Assembly: GCF_900460065.1 (NCBI RefSeq)
Contig: NZ_UAVD01000028.1
Coordinates: 248,001 to 312,000 of the forward strand
Origin: Streptomyces griseus
GTDB taxonomy: Bacteria; Actinomycetota; Actinomycetes; Streptomycetales; Streptomycetaceae
Reading direction: 5' to 3'
DNA length: 64,000 nucleotides
This document shows, one piece after another, positions 41,172 to 50,158 of this stretch (the first letter of the stretch is position 1; the number at the start of each line of letters is the position of its first letter). The notes below the pieces were generated by a model. That model did no database searches, was not told the DNA's origin, and saw only the letters and a program-made list of their open reading frames with translations. A program made the translations under genes and the position numbers.

Positions 41172-42637
41172 AGGTCGCGGCCGTCCTTGCCCTCGCTCGT
41201 GCCCTCGTCGCCGCCGTCGTCCCCGCCCTCGACGGGCTTCGGCTTCGGCTCGTCCTCCGCGGCGGGCTTCGACGAGCCCTTCGCCGCCTCGCCGAGCATC
41301 TTGTCCAGCTCGGAGAAGTCGGCCTGCTCGTGATGGACGAAGCCGTCCGGGTCGTCCAGGTCGTGGGCCGTCGGCAGCATGTCCGGGTGGGCCCAGAGCG
41401 CGTCCCGGCCCTCCAGACCCCGGGCGTCCGTGAGCGAGGCCCACAGGCGCGAGGCGTCCCGGAGCCGGCGCGGGCGCAGCTGGAGACCGATGAGCGTGGC
41501 GAACGTCTGCTCGGCCGGCCCGCCGGAGGCGCGGCGCCGGCGCATCGTCTCGCGCAGCGCGTCGGACGAGGTCAGCCGGGACTTCGCGGCCTCGTGGACC
41601 ACCGCGTCCACCCAGCCCTCCACCAGCGCGAGAGCCGTCTCCAGACGCGCCAGGGACGCCTTCTGCTCGGGCGTGTCCTCCGGCTGGAACATGCCCTGCT
41701 GAAGGGCGTCCTGCAACTGCTCGGGCTGGGCGGGGTCGAACTGGCCGACGACGTCCTCCAGCTTGCTGGTGTCGACCTTGATACCGCGGGCGTACGCCTC
41801 GACGGCGCCGAACAGATGCGACCGCAGCCACGGCACATGGGCGAAAAGCCGCTGGTGAGCGGCCTCGCGCAGGGCCAGATACAGGCGGACCTCGTCCTGC
41901 GGGACGCTGAGGTCCTTGCCGAACCTCTCCACGTTCAGCGGGAGCAGCGCGGCCTTGCCCGCCGGCCCCAGCGGCAGCCCGATGTCGGTGGAACCGACCA
42001 CCTCGCCGGCCAGCACGCCCACGGCCTGGCCGATCTGCTGGCCGAACATGGCGCCGCCCATCGACCGCATCATGCCGATCAGCGGGCCCGCCATGGCCTG
42101 CATCTCCTCGGGCAGCACATCGCCCATCGCCAGGCCCACCCGCTCGGCCACCGGGTCGACCAGCTGCTGCCAGGCCGGCAGCGAGGCCTCGACCCACTCC
42201 GCGCGGCTCCACGCCACGGTGGAGACCGAACCGGACGGCATCGACGTCACCCCGTCCAGCCACAGGTCCGCCAGCCGCAGCGCCTCGTCGACCGCCGTGC
42301 GCTCGGACGGGCCGACACTCGCGTCCTTGGAGCCGTCCGGGGCGCCCTGCGAGACCGTCTGGCGGGCGATCTGCTTGGCCATGTCCCAGTTCACGGGACC
42401 GCCCTCGTAGCTCAGCATCTGACCGAGCTGCTGGAAGGCGGCGCCGAGATCGTTCGGATTCATCGAGCCGAACATCGCGGCGAACGGGTTGTCCCCTCCC
42501 GCTCCCGGCCCGAATCCGAACGGGCTCCCGGGCCCGCCCGCGCTCTGCCCACCTTCGGTGGGGTCCTTCTTCTTGCCCTCGTCGCCGTTCTCCGGCTCCT
42601 CCGGCGGAAGGCCGAATCCGAATGGGGTGTCACTCAC
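41168..42637 (-). CDS. Zincin-like metalloprotease family protein (DUF2342)
   Basis: 489 residues, the Rv3195-type zincin family. Phe/Gly-Pro-rich N terminus (SDTPFGFGLPPEEPENG), then helical DUF2342 with SRAEWVEASLPAWQQLVDPVAERVG split near residue 145, AMFGQQIGQAVGVLAGEVVGSTDIGLPL, and DEVRLYLALREAAHQRLFAHVPWLRSH; the motif EAAHQ..H takes the place of a strict HExxH, so true peptidase activity is doubtful. The C terminus is acidic. GTG start with GAGGAAA upstream. Heads a two-gene unit with the NUDIX gene, and is divergent from the SDR gene. Confidence 0.8.
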   Translation of the reverse strand: MSDTPFGFGLPPEEPENGDEGKKKDPTEGGQSAGGPGSPFGFGPGAGGDNPFAAMFGSMNPNDLGAAFQQLGQMLSYEGGPVNWDMAKQIARQTVSQGAPDGSKDASVGPSERTAVDEALRLADLWLDGVTSMPSGSVSTVAWSRAEWVEASLPAWQQLVDPVAERVGLAMGDVLPEEMQAMAGPLIGMMRSMGGAMFGQQIGQAVGVLAGEVVGSTDIGLPLGPAGKAALLPLNVERFGKDLSVPQDEVRLYLALREAAHQRLFAHVPWLRSHLFGAVEAYARGIKVDTSKLEDVVGQFDPAQPEQLQDALQQGMFQPEDTPEQKASLARLETALALVEGWVDAVVHEAAKSRLTSSDALRETMRRRRASGGPAEQTFATLIGLQLRPRRLRDASRLWASLTDARGLEGRDALWAHPDMLPTAHDLDDPDGFVHHEQADFSELDKMLGEAAKGSSKPAAEDEPKPKPVEGGDDGGDEGTSEGKDGRDL

Positions 42638-42827
42638 GGGTTTCCTCGGCTCGTAGGGCCGCCGGCTCGAACCGACGGCGACTGCCCGACATCACCATCC
42701 AGCGTAGACACCACGCCCGCTTCGGGCCTCAGTGCTCCGCCGACTCCCGGCCTGCGGCAGGATGGACGCCACCTGGTACGTACGCGTCATTCGGGTACGT
42801 ACTGAAGACAACCGCTGGAGACGCCCG

Positions 42828-43979
42828 GTGAGTTCCCCAGATCCGCAGGTTCGCGCAGCGCGAAACCTGACCGACCCCTCGCCCGAGAGCACGCCCGAGA
42901 ACAAACGCCCCAGGTCCCCCGGGAACCGGGGTCCCGTCGTCGCGGTCACCGGCGCCGCCACCGGCATCGGCGAGCTGCTGACCGCCCACCTCGCCGCGTC
43001 CGACGCGATCAAGCAGGTCATCGCGATCGACGAGCGCCGTGGAGAGGTCTCCGAGGCGACCTGGCACATCCTGGACGTACGGGATCCGGCGATCGCGGAG
43101 AAGCTGCGCGGCGCGGACGTCGTCGTCCACCTGGCCCTCGACCTCGATCTGGAGACCGACCCCGCCGCCCGCACCGCGTACAACGTACGCGGCACCCAGA
43201 CCGTGCTCACCGCCGCTGCGGCCGTCGGGGTCCACCGGGTCGTGCTGTGCACTTCGGCGATGGTCTACGGGGCGCTCGCCGACAACGATGTGCCGCTCTC
43301 CGAGGACGCCGAGCTGCGCGCCACCGCCGAGGCCACCGGCGTCGGCGACCTGCTGGAGATCGAACGGCTCGGCCGCCGGGCGCCCCGCGCCCACCCCGGG
43401 CTCAACGTCACCGTCGTGCGCCCCACCGTCCTGGTCGGCGGCACCGACACCGCCCTGACCCGCTACTTCGAGTCCCCGCGCCTCCTGGTCGTCGCCGGAT
43501 CCCGCCCCACCTGGCAGTTCTGCCACGTCGAGGACCTGGTGACAGCGCTGGAGTACGCCGCCCTGGAGAAGATCGACGGCGAGTTCGCGGTCGGCTGCGA
43601 CGGCTGGCTGGAGCAGGAGGAGGTCGAGGAGCTCAGCGGCGTGCGCCGGATGGAACTGCCCTCCGCCGTCGCGCTCGGGGCCGCCGCCCGGCTCCACCGG
43701 ATCGGCCTCACCCCGTCCCCGGCCGGTGACCTGGCGTACACGATGCACCCCTGGGTGGTCAGCGTCAGCAGGCTGCACGACGTGGGCTGGCGGCCGAAGT
43801 GGACGAACGAGGAGGTGCTCGGCGCCCTCCTCGAAGAGGCCGAGGGCCGCCACACGCTCGCCGGACGCCGCCTCGGCCGCAAGGACGCCACCGCGGCCGG
43901 AGCCGCCGGAGCCACGGTCGCCCTGCTCGGCGCCGCCGCCGTGGTGCGCCGCGCCCGCAAGGCCCGCCGCCGCATCTGA
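42828..43979 (+). CDS. SDR/NAD-dependent epimerase family protein with C-terminal anchor
   Basis: 383 residues. Rossmann motif VAVTGAATGIGELL (about 45-58), DVRDPAIAEKLRGADVVVHLA, CTSAMVYGALADN in the Ser/Tyr region, and later the substrate-binding half. The usual catalytic YxxxK is not obvious, as the position reads IERLGRR, so it may be an atypical SDR. The C terminus (about 352-375) is a hydrophobic segment followed by RRARKARRRI, a likely membrane anchor. GTG with a GGAG site. Substrate unknown; often linked in actinobacteria with the DUF2342 gene. Confidence 0.78.
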   Translation: MSSPDPQVRAARNLTDPSPESTPENKRPRSPGNRGPVVAVTGAATGIGELLTAHLAASDAIKQVIAIDERRGEVSEATWHILDVRDPAIAEKLRGADVVVHLALDLDLETDPAARTAYNVRGTQTVLTAAAAVGVHRVVLCTSAMVYGALADNDVPLSEDAELRATAEATGVGDLLEIERLGRRAPRAHPGLNVTVVRPTVLVGGTDTALTRYFESPRLLVVAGSRPTWQFCHVEDLVTALEYAALEKIDGEFAVGCDGWLEQEEVEELSGVRRMELPSAVALGAAARLHRIGLTPSPAGDLAYTMHPWVVSVSRLHDVGWRPKWTNEEVLGALLEEAEGRHTLAGRRLGRKDATAAGAAGATVALLGAAAVVRRARKARRRI

Positions 43980-44064
43980 CCGCCCGGAGGTCCTGTAGGA
44001 GGCTCCAAAGCGGCCGGCCGGCGGCCGGAAGAACAGGCAATTCCGGGATGCCGGAGCCGTACGG

Positions 44065-44070
44065 CACGAT
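44065..44070 (+). promoter_or_regulatory. -10-like box, moaE
   Basis: CACGAT lies 6 nt before the ATG at 44077. It lacks the consensus first T. Confidence 0.3.
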
Positions 44071-44076
44071 GGGGGC

Positions 44077-44538
44077 ATGGCACCCACCCACGACCACCCC
44101 GGCGAGCACGCGGCGGCCGACCCCGTCCGGCTGCTGGCGATCCGGGACACCCCGCTCTCCGTCGACGAGGTCTTCCGTGCCGTCGGCGACGACGCGGCGG
44201 GCGGCATCGCTCTCTTCGTCGGCACCGTGCGCAACCACGACGGTGGGCAGGACGTCGGCGCGCTCGGCTATTCCTGCCACCCCTCGGCCGAGGACGAGCT
44301 GCGCCGGGTGGCCGAGAAGGTCGTCGCCGACTACCCCGTCCGTGCCCTGGCGGCCGTCCACCGAGTGGGTGAACTGGAGGTGGGCGACCTGGCCGTGGTC
44401 GTCGCCGTCGCCTGCCCGCACCGCGCCGAGGCCTTCGAGGCCTGCCGCAAGCTCATCGACGACCTCAAGCACCAGGTTCCGATCTGGAAGCACCAGCGTT
44501 TCTCGGACGGCACGGAGGAGTGGGTCGGAGCCTGCTGA
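44077..44538 (+). CDS. moaE: Molybdopterin synthase catalytic subunit MoaE
   Basis: 153 residues. GIALFVGTVRNHDGG (about 48-62), GYSCHPSAEDELRRVAEK, RVGELEVGDLAVVVAVACPHRAEAF split around residue 88, and the catalytic Lys region VPIWKHQRFSDGTEEWV near the C terminus. MoaE, with the sulfur-carrying MoaD, converts cPMP to molybdopterin. MoaD sulfuration would be done by MoeZ, encoded 33 kb to the left. No moaD is visible in this window. Confidence 0.93.
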   Translation: MAPTHDHPGEHAAADPVRLLAIRDTPLSVDEVFRAVGDDAAGGIALFVGTVRNHDGGQDVGALGYSCHPSAEDELRRVAEKVVADYPVRALAAVHRVGELEVGDLAVVVAVACPHRAEAFEACRKLIDDLKHQVPIWKHQRFSDGTEEWVGAC

Positions 44539-44664
44539 GCGCAAACCGGACCGGGGCGCATCAGCCCCGATTTGCGTAACCGCACCCCCGCCACGAGCGT
44601 TGGTCTTCCGGATCGTTAATCTGCTGATCGGGCACCCGGTCGCTCATGGGGTAGGGAGGTCGTG

Positions 44665-44835
44665 ATGGCGGTACTCGCTTGGCTGTTGATTCCACTTTTC
44701 GCTGCTGTCGGTGGTGCGATATGGGCGAGTTGGGCTGCCCGCAATCGCACGACCGGCGATGTCACCGAACTCGCCGGCTACGCCAGGTTCCGTGACGCGA
44801 TGGAGAAGTCGCACTCCGGTTCCGGGGCTCTCTGA
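44665..44835 (+). CDS. Small single-pass membrane protein
   Basis: 56 residues: MAVLAWLLIPLFAAVGGAIWASWAA split as an N-terminal membrane segment, then RNRTTGDVTELAGYARFRDAMEK and a short Ser/Gly tail. ATG at 44665 with GGGAGG 5 nt upstream; the adjacent GTG at 44662 is less well spaced. Lies between moaE and the PDZ-Lon gene. Conserved small membrane proteins of this shape are common in Streptomyces; function unknown. Confidence 0.65.
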   Translation: MAVLAWLLIPLFAAVGGAIWASWAARNRTTGDVTELAGYARFRDAMEKSHSGSGAL

Positions 44836-44925
44836 GGACCGACGCACGCCGCGTGACCCCACTCCGCCGCGTTCCGGTCCCCTCGTACGGACCGGCCCCG
44901 GCGGTGCACTGACAGGCCCTTCCCG

Positions 44926-44931
44926 TACTGT
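44926..44931 (+). promoter_or_regulatory. -10 box, leaderless PDZ-Lon gene
   Basis: TACTGT lies 6 nt before the ATG at 44938, with no ribosome-binding site. Confidence 0.5.
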
Positions 44932-44937
44932 CGTTCC

Positions 44938-46053
44938 ATGCCACGCAGCACCGCGACGATGCTCGCCTCCGCCCTCGTCCTCATCGCGCTGCTCTGCGCA
45001 GGCGTGCTGATCAAAGTGCCGTACTCCGAGATGTCCCCCGGACCGACGGTGAACACGCTGGGCGACGCACGGGGCGAACCCGTCCTGCAGATCTCCGGCC
45101 GCAAGACCTACCCGGCGTCCGGGCACCTCAACATGACGACGGTCCGCGTCACCGGGGCGGACTACCGGATGAACATCTTCGAGGCCGTCTACGGCTGGCT
45201 GGCCCACGACAGCGTCGTGGTGCCGCACGACACGCTCTACCCGGACGGCAAGACCGAGGAGCAGTCCACCCAGGAGAACGCCGAGGAGTTCAGCCAGTCC
45301 CAGGAGAGCGCCAAGGTGGCCGCCCTCAAGGAGCTGGACATCCCGGTCGCCACTCAGGTCGTGGTCTCCACGGTGGTCAAGGGCAGCCCCGCCGAGGACA
45401 AGCTGCACGCGGGCGACGTGATCAAGGCCGTCGACGGTACCGCGGTCAAGGAGCCCGGCGACGTCGCGAAGCTCGTCACCAAGCACCAGCCGGGCGAGGA
45501 CGTCACCTTCACCATCATCCCGGCGAAGACCGCCGCCGCGGCCGAGAAGGCCGGGCGGGCCCCCGAGGGCGGCGAGGAGATCACCATCAGGACCGCCAAG
45601 GCTCCCGCCGCCGAGGGCGACGGCGAGGAGGGCGGCAAGGACCGGGCGATCGTCGGGATCAGGGCCGGGACGGACCACACGTTCCCGTTCGAGATCGACA
45701 TCAAGCTCGCGGACGTCGGCGGGCCGAGCGCCGGACTGATGTTCTCCCTCGGGATCATCGACAAGCTCACCCCGGGCGACCTGACCGGCGGCAAGTTCGT
45801 CGCGGGCACCGGCACCATCGACGACGCGGGCACGGTCGGCCCGATCGGCGGCATCACCATGAAGCTGGTCGGCGCCCGGAACGCCGGCGCCCGCTACTTC
45901 CTCACGCCCGACGACAACTGCGCGTCGGCCGCCGCGGACACGCCGGACGGGCTGACCCTCGTGCGGGTCAAGACCATCGAGGACGCCACGAAGTCGATGG
46001 AGCAGATCCGCACGGGGAAGACCGCCGGTCTGCCGAGCTGCTCGACCGGCTGA
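44938..46053 (+). CDS. YlbL-type PDZ domain Lon-like (S16) protease
   Basis: 371 residues: an N-terminal membrane anchor (about 9-27, LASALVLIALLCAG), an extracytoplasmic first domain (PYSEMSPGPTVNTLGD, the conserved YlbL start), a PDZ domain (about 135-205, STVVKGSPAEDKLHAGDVIKAVDG) and a Lon-type S16 domain with Ser264 in GGPSAGL and Lys309 in ITMKLVGA (45 residues apart, matching the Lon dyad). Processes unknown extracytoplasmic proteins. Rv3194c is the mycobacterial homologue, next to UPF0182 and DUF2342 genes as here. Confidence 0.88.
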   Translation: MPRSTATMLASALVLIALLCAGVLIKVPYSEMSPGPTVNTLGDARGEPVLQISGRKTYPASGHLNMTTVRVTGADYRMNIFEAVYGWLAHDSVVVPHDTLYPDGKTEEQSTQENAEEFSQSQESAKVAALKELDIPVATQVVVSTVVKGSPAEDKLHAGDVIKAVDGTAVKEPGDVAKLVTKHQPGEDVTFTIIPAKTAAAAEKAGRAPEGGEEITIRTAKAPAAEGDGEEGGKDRAIVGIRAGTDHTFPFEIDIKLADVGGPSAGLMFSLGIIDKLTPGDLTGGKFVAGTGTIDDAGTVGPIGGITMKLVGARNAGARYFLTPDDNCASAAADTPDGLTLVRVKTIEDATKSMEQIRTGKTAGLPSCSTG

Positions 46054-46054
46054 C

Positions 46055-46100
46055 GGCCGCGCCGCCCGGGAGCCGCACGACGCGGCCCCGGGCGGCGGCC
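46055..46100. terminator. Hairpin between convergent genes
   Basis: Arms gccgcccggg (46061-46070) and cccgggcggc (46087-46096), with outer ggcc pairs, between the PDZ-Lon stop and the PPA1309 stop. Confidence 0.6.
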
Positions 46101-46103
46101 CGG

Positions 46104-46673
46104 TCAGGACTCGAACGTCGCCGCGAGCGCCTCGGCGAGGCCGGGCACCAGACCGGCGCCGGTCAGCACCTCGGTGGGGGAGTCCTTCTCGCGCAGCCGT
46201 ACGGCGGACTCGCGGGCCCCGTCGCGCAGGACGGCCACGGTCATCCGCACCTCCTGCCGGTCGGGGTGCTTGGCGACCCACTGGGTCAGCTGCTTGTCGC
46301 TCAGACCGTCGGGCACGGAGGCCTCGGCGGACGGCGGCAGCATCAGCCGCTCCACCGTCATGGCGCAGCCGACCACGGCGTCGGGCCAGGCGATGGTGCC
46401 GAGGAAGTCGTCGAGAGCCGTGCCCGGGGGAAGCTCGTCCTGCTCGATCGGGGTGAGCGCGGCGACGGACGAACCGGGGTCCTCAAGACCCAGCTGAGCG
46501 GCGAGAGAGGGCTCCTGGACCCGCAGCTGCGCGGTGTCGACCAGGGCGAACAGCCGGGCGGGCTGGTCCCAGCCGAGGTTGGAGGCGTAGGCGTCGATTT
46601 CGAGGACGGCGACGGTGAGCGGACTCGCTGCCATCGGGGGTCCTGCGGGGGAAACGTTGGGCATGGGCAACAT
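46104..46673 (-). CDS. PPA1309 family protein
   Basis: 189 residues as called. Conserved parts: LTVAVLEIDAYASNLGWDQPARLFALVDT, EDPGSSVAALTPIEQDELP, FLGTIAWPDAVVGCAMTVERLMLP, HPDRQEVRMTVAVLRDG. Family named after a Propionibacterium protein, function unknown, cytosolic. ATG at 46673 has a GGAGG site 4 nt upstream; an ATG at 46664 is 13 nt from that site and the ATG at 46634 has AGGA, so the exact start is uncertain. Convergent with PDZ-Lon and divergent from UPF0182, an arrangement conserved in Streptomyces. Confidence 0.75.
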   Translation of the reverse strand: MLPMPNVSPAGPPMAASPLTVAVLEIDAYASNLGWDQPARLFALVDTAQLRVQEPSLAAQLGLEDPGSSVAALTPIEQDELPPGTALDDFLGTIAWPDAVVGCAMTVERLMLPPSAEASVPDGLSDKQLTQWVAKHPDRQEVRMTVAVLRDGARESAVRLREKDSPTEVLTGAGLVPGLAEALAATFES

Positions 46674-46787
46674 CCTGCCTCCTTCCGCCCCGGGAACGGG
46701 AACTAGGTAAAGCCTCAGTAAGTTGCATAGGTGGGCCCTAGGATCGCTGGGCCCGTCCACACGACCGCGAACTACGAGGTGCGCACG

Positions 46788-49700
46788 TTGGCTTTCCAGA
46801 TGCCGGACCGCGGCGGAGGCCCGACCGGGCCACGGATCAGAGTCGGCCGCCCGTCCCGGCGCGCCCGTACCCTGCTCATGACATTGGGCGTCCTGGCGGT
46901 TCTCGCCATGGCCTTCGTCATGTTCGCCGGGTTCTGGACGGACTGGCTCTGGTACCGGTCGGTCGCGTATTCATCCGTCTTCACCACCACCCTGTGGACC
47001 AAGATCGGGCTGTTCCTCGTCTTCGGACTGCTGATGGCGATCGCCATCGGTGTGAACATCTGGCTCGCGCACCGGCTCAGGCCGCCGCTGAGCGCGATGT
47101 CGCTGGAGCAGCAGAGCCTGGACCGCTACCGGATGAGCATCGCCCCCTACAAGAAGTGGGTGCTGCTCGCCGTCACGGCGCTCGTCGCGCTGATCGGCGG
47201 AGCTTCCGCCTCCGGCCAGTGGCGCACGTGGCTGCTGTACGTCAACGGCGTGCCGTTCGGCCAGAAGGACCCCCAGTTCCAGCTGGACGTCGCCTTCTTC
47301 GCCTTCGACCTGCCGTGGTACCGCTTCCTGCTGGGCTTCGGCTTCGCGGCCACCGTGCTGTCGCTGGTCGCCGCCGCGCTGACCCACTATCTGTACGGCG
47401 GGCTGCGCATCACCAGCCCCGGCGCCCGTGCCACCGGGGCGGCCACCGGTCACCTCTCGGTGCTGCTGGGCATCTTCGTCTCCCTGAAGGCCGTGGCGTA
47501 CTGGCTCGACCGGTACGGGCTGGCGGTGAAGTCCAGTGACTTCAAGGCTGCGGACAACTGGACGGGCCTGCGGTACGTCGACGCCAACGCCTACCTCCCG
47601 GCGAAGACCATCCTGTTCTGCATCGCGGCCATCTGCGCCGTGCTGTTCTTCGCGACGCTGTGGCGCCGCACCTGGCAGCTCCCGGTCATCGGCTTCGGCC
47701 TGATGGTGCTCTCGGCGATCCTGATCGGCGGCCTCTACCCGGCGATCGTGCAGAAGTTCCAGGTCCAGCCGAACGAGCAGGCCAAGGAAGCGGAGTTCAT
47801 CAAGAAGAACATCAATGCCACGCGCGACGCGTACGACATCGATGACGCCACGGTGGACGACTACGAGGGCCAGGCGACGACGGAGGACGACAGCAAGCTG
47901 CGGGCCGCGGCCAACACGGCCGCCAGCTACCGGGTGATGGACCCCAACGTCGTCTCCCCGGCCTTCCAGCAGCTCCAGCAGCGGAGGAACTACTACCAGT
48001 TCCCCAAGACGCTGGACGTCGACCGCTACAAGGACAAGGACGGCAAGGAGCAGGACACCGTCATCGGTCTGCGTGAGCTGAACATTCAGGGCCTGCCCAA
48101 GCGGAACTGGATCAACGACCACTTCACGTACACCCACGGCTACGGCGCCATCGCGGCCCGGGGCACGACCACCGGGACCAACCCGACGGGTTCCCCGGAC
48201 TTCACCGAGTCGGGGCTGCCCTCCACCGGTGAGTTCGGCAAGTACGAGCAGCGGATCTACTACGGCGAGAAGACCGAGCAGTACTCCATCGTCGGCGGGC
48301 CCCAGAAGGAGCTCGACTACGAGGAGGACGGCGAGAAGACCACCAGCTACAAGGGCGACAGCGGGGTCAGTCTCTCCAACACGTTCAACCGCGCCGCGTA
48401 CGCGGTCTCCTTCAGCGAGCCGCAGATCATGTACTCCGGAGCCATCGGTGAGGGCTCGCGGATCCTCTACAACCGCACGCCCAAGGAGCGCGTCGAGGCG
48501 GTCGCCCCGTGGCTGACCATCGACGGCGACGCCTACCCGGCGGTCGTCGACGGCCGGATCCAGTGGATCGTCGACGCCTACACCACGAGCAACGGCTATC
48601 CGTACGCGTCCCGGACCACGCTCGGCGACACCACGGCCGACTCGCTGACCACCAACCAGCGCGCGGTCGTCGCCCAGCAGAACCAGGTCAACTACATCCG
48701 CAACTCGGTGAAGGCCACCGTCGACGCCTACGACGGCAAGGTCAAGCTCTACGAGTGGGACACCAAGGACCCGGTCCTCAAGACCTGGCGCAAGGCGTTC
48801 CCGGGGACGGTCGAGCCGCGTGGGGAGATCCCGCAGGAGCTCATGGACCACCTGCGCTATCCGCAGGACCTCTTCAAGGTCCAGCGCGAGCTGCTCACCC
48901 GCTACCACGTCGAGGACCCCGCCCAGTTCTACAGCGGCAGTGACGCGTGGCAGGTGCCGGACGACCCGACCAACAAGGAGCCCGGCTCCGTCCCGCCGTA
49001 CTACCTGAGCATGAAGATGCCGGGCCAGGACGAGCAGCAGTTCTCACTGACCACCACGTTCACTCCCCGAGGGCGCCCCAACCTGGGTGCCTTCATGGCG
49101 GTGAACGCGGACGCGGCCAGCAAGGACTACGGCGAGATGCGGCTGCTGCGGGTCACCTCCACGGTGAAGGGCCCGGGCCAGGTACAGAGTGAGCTCAACG
49201 GCAACGACGACGTCGCCGAGTTCGTGAGGAACCTCAAGGGCACCGACTCGGACATCGAGTACGGGAACCTGCTGACGGTTCCGCTGGAGGGCGGGTTCCT
49301 CTACATCGAGCCGGTCTACACGCGCGGTGGCAACCAGAACTACCCGCTGCTGCGCAAGGTGGCCGCCTCGTACGGTTCGAAGATCGTCTTCGAGAACAGC
49401 CTCGGGGAGGCGCTCAACGCCGTCTTCGGGGTCGAGGACGGCGGGACCACGACACCGCCCGATCCCGATGAGCCGCCGGGCGAGACCGATGAGCCCCCGG
49501 CCACCGGCAGCGCGGCGCTCAAGAAGGCCATCGCGGACGCCCAGAAGGCGTACTCCGACGGTGAGAAGGCGCTGCAGGAGCAGGACTGGCCGGCCTACGG
49601 CAAGGCCCAGGAGGCCCTTCAGGACGCTCTGGAGCGAGCCGCCGCCGCGCAGCCCAAGCAGGGCGGCGAGGGGGACAAGGCCGACGGCGCCGAGAAGCCG

Positions 49701-49817
49701 GCGGCCGGCGCCGAGCCGGACAGCTCGGCCGAGCCCGCCAGCGCGGCCGGGACGGATCCGGCGAGAGAGCCGGATACGGCCGGCGGGGCCGAGAAGGGCT
49801 CCGACCAGGGCAGCTGA
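46788..49817 (+). CDS. UPF0182 family membrane protein
   Basis: 1009 residues. Cytosolic N terminus, then seven membrane segments (about 35-60, 75-100, 125-145, 175-200, 215-235, 270-292, 300-320), then a large extracytoplasmic UPF0182 domain (about 330-930) with motifs such as NAYLPAKTILF, WINDHFTYTHGYGAIAA, PQIMYSGAIGEGSR, YPQDLFKVQRELLTRYHV, and an Asp/Glu/Ala-rich disordered C terminus. Function unknown (Rv3193c homologue). The TTG at 46788 has a GAGGTG site 8 nt upstream; GTG 46779 and ATG 46800 lack comparable sites. The C-terminal tail is highly acidic and repetitive. Confidence 0.85.
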   Translation: MAFQMPDRGGGPTGPRIRVGRPSRRARTLLMTLGVLAVLAMAFVMFAGFWTDWLWYRSVAYSSVFTTTLWTKIGLFLVFGLLMAIAIGVNIWLAHRLRPPLSAMSLEQQSLDRYRMSIAPYKKWVLLAVTALVALIGGASASGQWRTWLLYVNGVPFGQKDPQFQLDVAFFAFDLPWYRFLLGFGFAATVLSLVAAALTHYLYGGLRITSPGARATGAATGHLSVLLGIFVSLKAVAYWLDRYGLAVKSSDFKAADNWTGLRYVDANAYLPAKTILFCIAAICAVLFFATLWRRTWQLPVIGFGLMVLSAILIGGLYPAIVQKFQVQPNEQAKEAEFIKKNINATRDAYDIDDATVDDYEGQATTEDDSKLRAAANTAASYRVMDPNVVSPAFQQLQQRRNYYQFPKTLDVDRYKDKDGKEQDTVIGLRELNIQGLPKRNWINDHFTYTHGYGAIAARGTTTGTNPTGSPDFTESGLPSTGEFGKYEQRIYYGEKTEQYSIVGGPQKELDYEEDGEKTTSYKGDSGVSLSNTFNRAAYAVSFSEPQIMYSGAIGEGSRILYNRTPKERVEAVAPWLTIDGDAYPAVVDGRIQWIVDAYTTSNGYPYASRTTLGDTTADSLTTNQRAVVAQQNQVNYIRNSVKATVDAYDGKVKLYEWDTKDPVLKTWRKAFPGTVEPRGEIPQELMDHLRYPQDLFKVQRELLTRYHVEDPAQFYSGSDAWQVPDDPTNKEPGSVPPYYLSMKMPGQDEQQFSLTTTFTPRGRPNLGAFMAVNADAASKDYGEMRLLRVTSTVKGPGQVQSELNGNDDVAEFVRNLKGTDSDIEYGNLLTVPLEGGFLYIEPVYTRGGNQNYPLLRKVAASYGSKIVFENSLGEALNAVFGVEDGGTTTPPDPDEPPGETDEPPATGSAALKKAIADAQKAYSDGEKALQEQDWPAYGKAQEALQDALERAAAAQPKQGGEGDKADGAEKPAAGAEPDSSAEPASAAGTDPAREPDTAGGAEKGSDQGS

Positions 49818-49859
49818 GAAGACTCCACCCCGCGTCGTGGTACGGTTTGAACACAACGA

Positions 49860-49933
49860 CGCGGGGTGGAGCAGCTCGGTAGCTCGCTGGGCTCATAACC
49901 CAGAGGTCGCAGGTTCAAATCCTGTCCCCGCTA
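49860..49933 (+). tRNA. Initiator tRNA-fMet (CAT), copy 1
   Basis: 74 nt. The anticodon loop ctcataa (CAT) is closed by three G-C pairs (GGG/CCC), the initiator hallmark; acceptor CGCGGGG pairs with CCCCGC and leaves a C1/U72 mismatch; D arm GAGC..GCTC; T arm gcagg ttcaaat cctgt. CCA is not encoded. A -10-like TACGGT lies 13 nt upstream. Identical to the copy at 52303. Confidence 0.95.
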
Positions 49934-49939
49934 CTGAAA

Positions 49940-49977
49940 GACGAAGGCCCGGATCCTGATGGATCCGGGCCTTCGTC
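49940..49977 (+). terminator. tRNA terminator, loop TGAT
   Basis: A 17-bp perfect stem gacgaaggcccggatcc around TGAT, 7 nt after the tRNA. Confidence 0.9.
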
Positions 49978-50158
49978 GTGCCCGTTCCGCGCCCGGGCCG
50001 TGTCGGTCCCCATCCGTGGGCGTGAAGTGCGTTTCGCTGGGCACCAGTTGCATCCGGGCGTGTTTGACTTGTCTCCCTGTGGGCATGTCGACAAAACGCT
50101 GTAGTGACCTCACTGGCCGCGATATACCAGGTGTACGCGGGTTACAGGTGGTGCGACG

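Larger units (their letters stand above)
49857..49977 (+). repeat. 121-bp direct repeat: tRNA plus terminator, copy 1
   Basis: Identical to 52300-52420 except for the 4-nt terminator loop. The two copies flank the Sel1-repeat gene. Confidence 0.9.
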
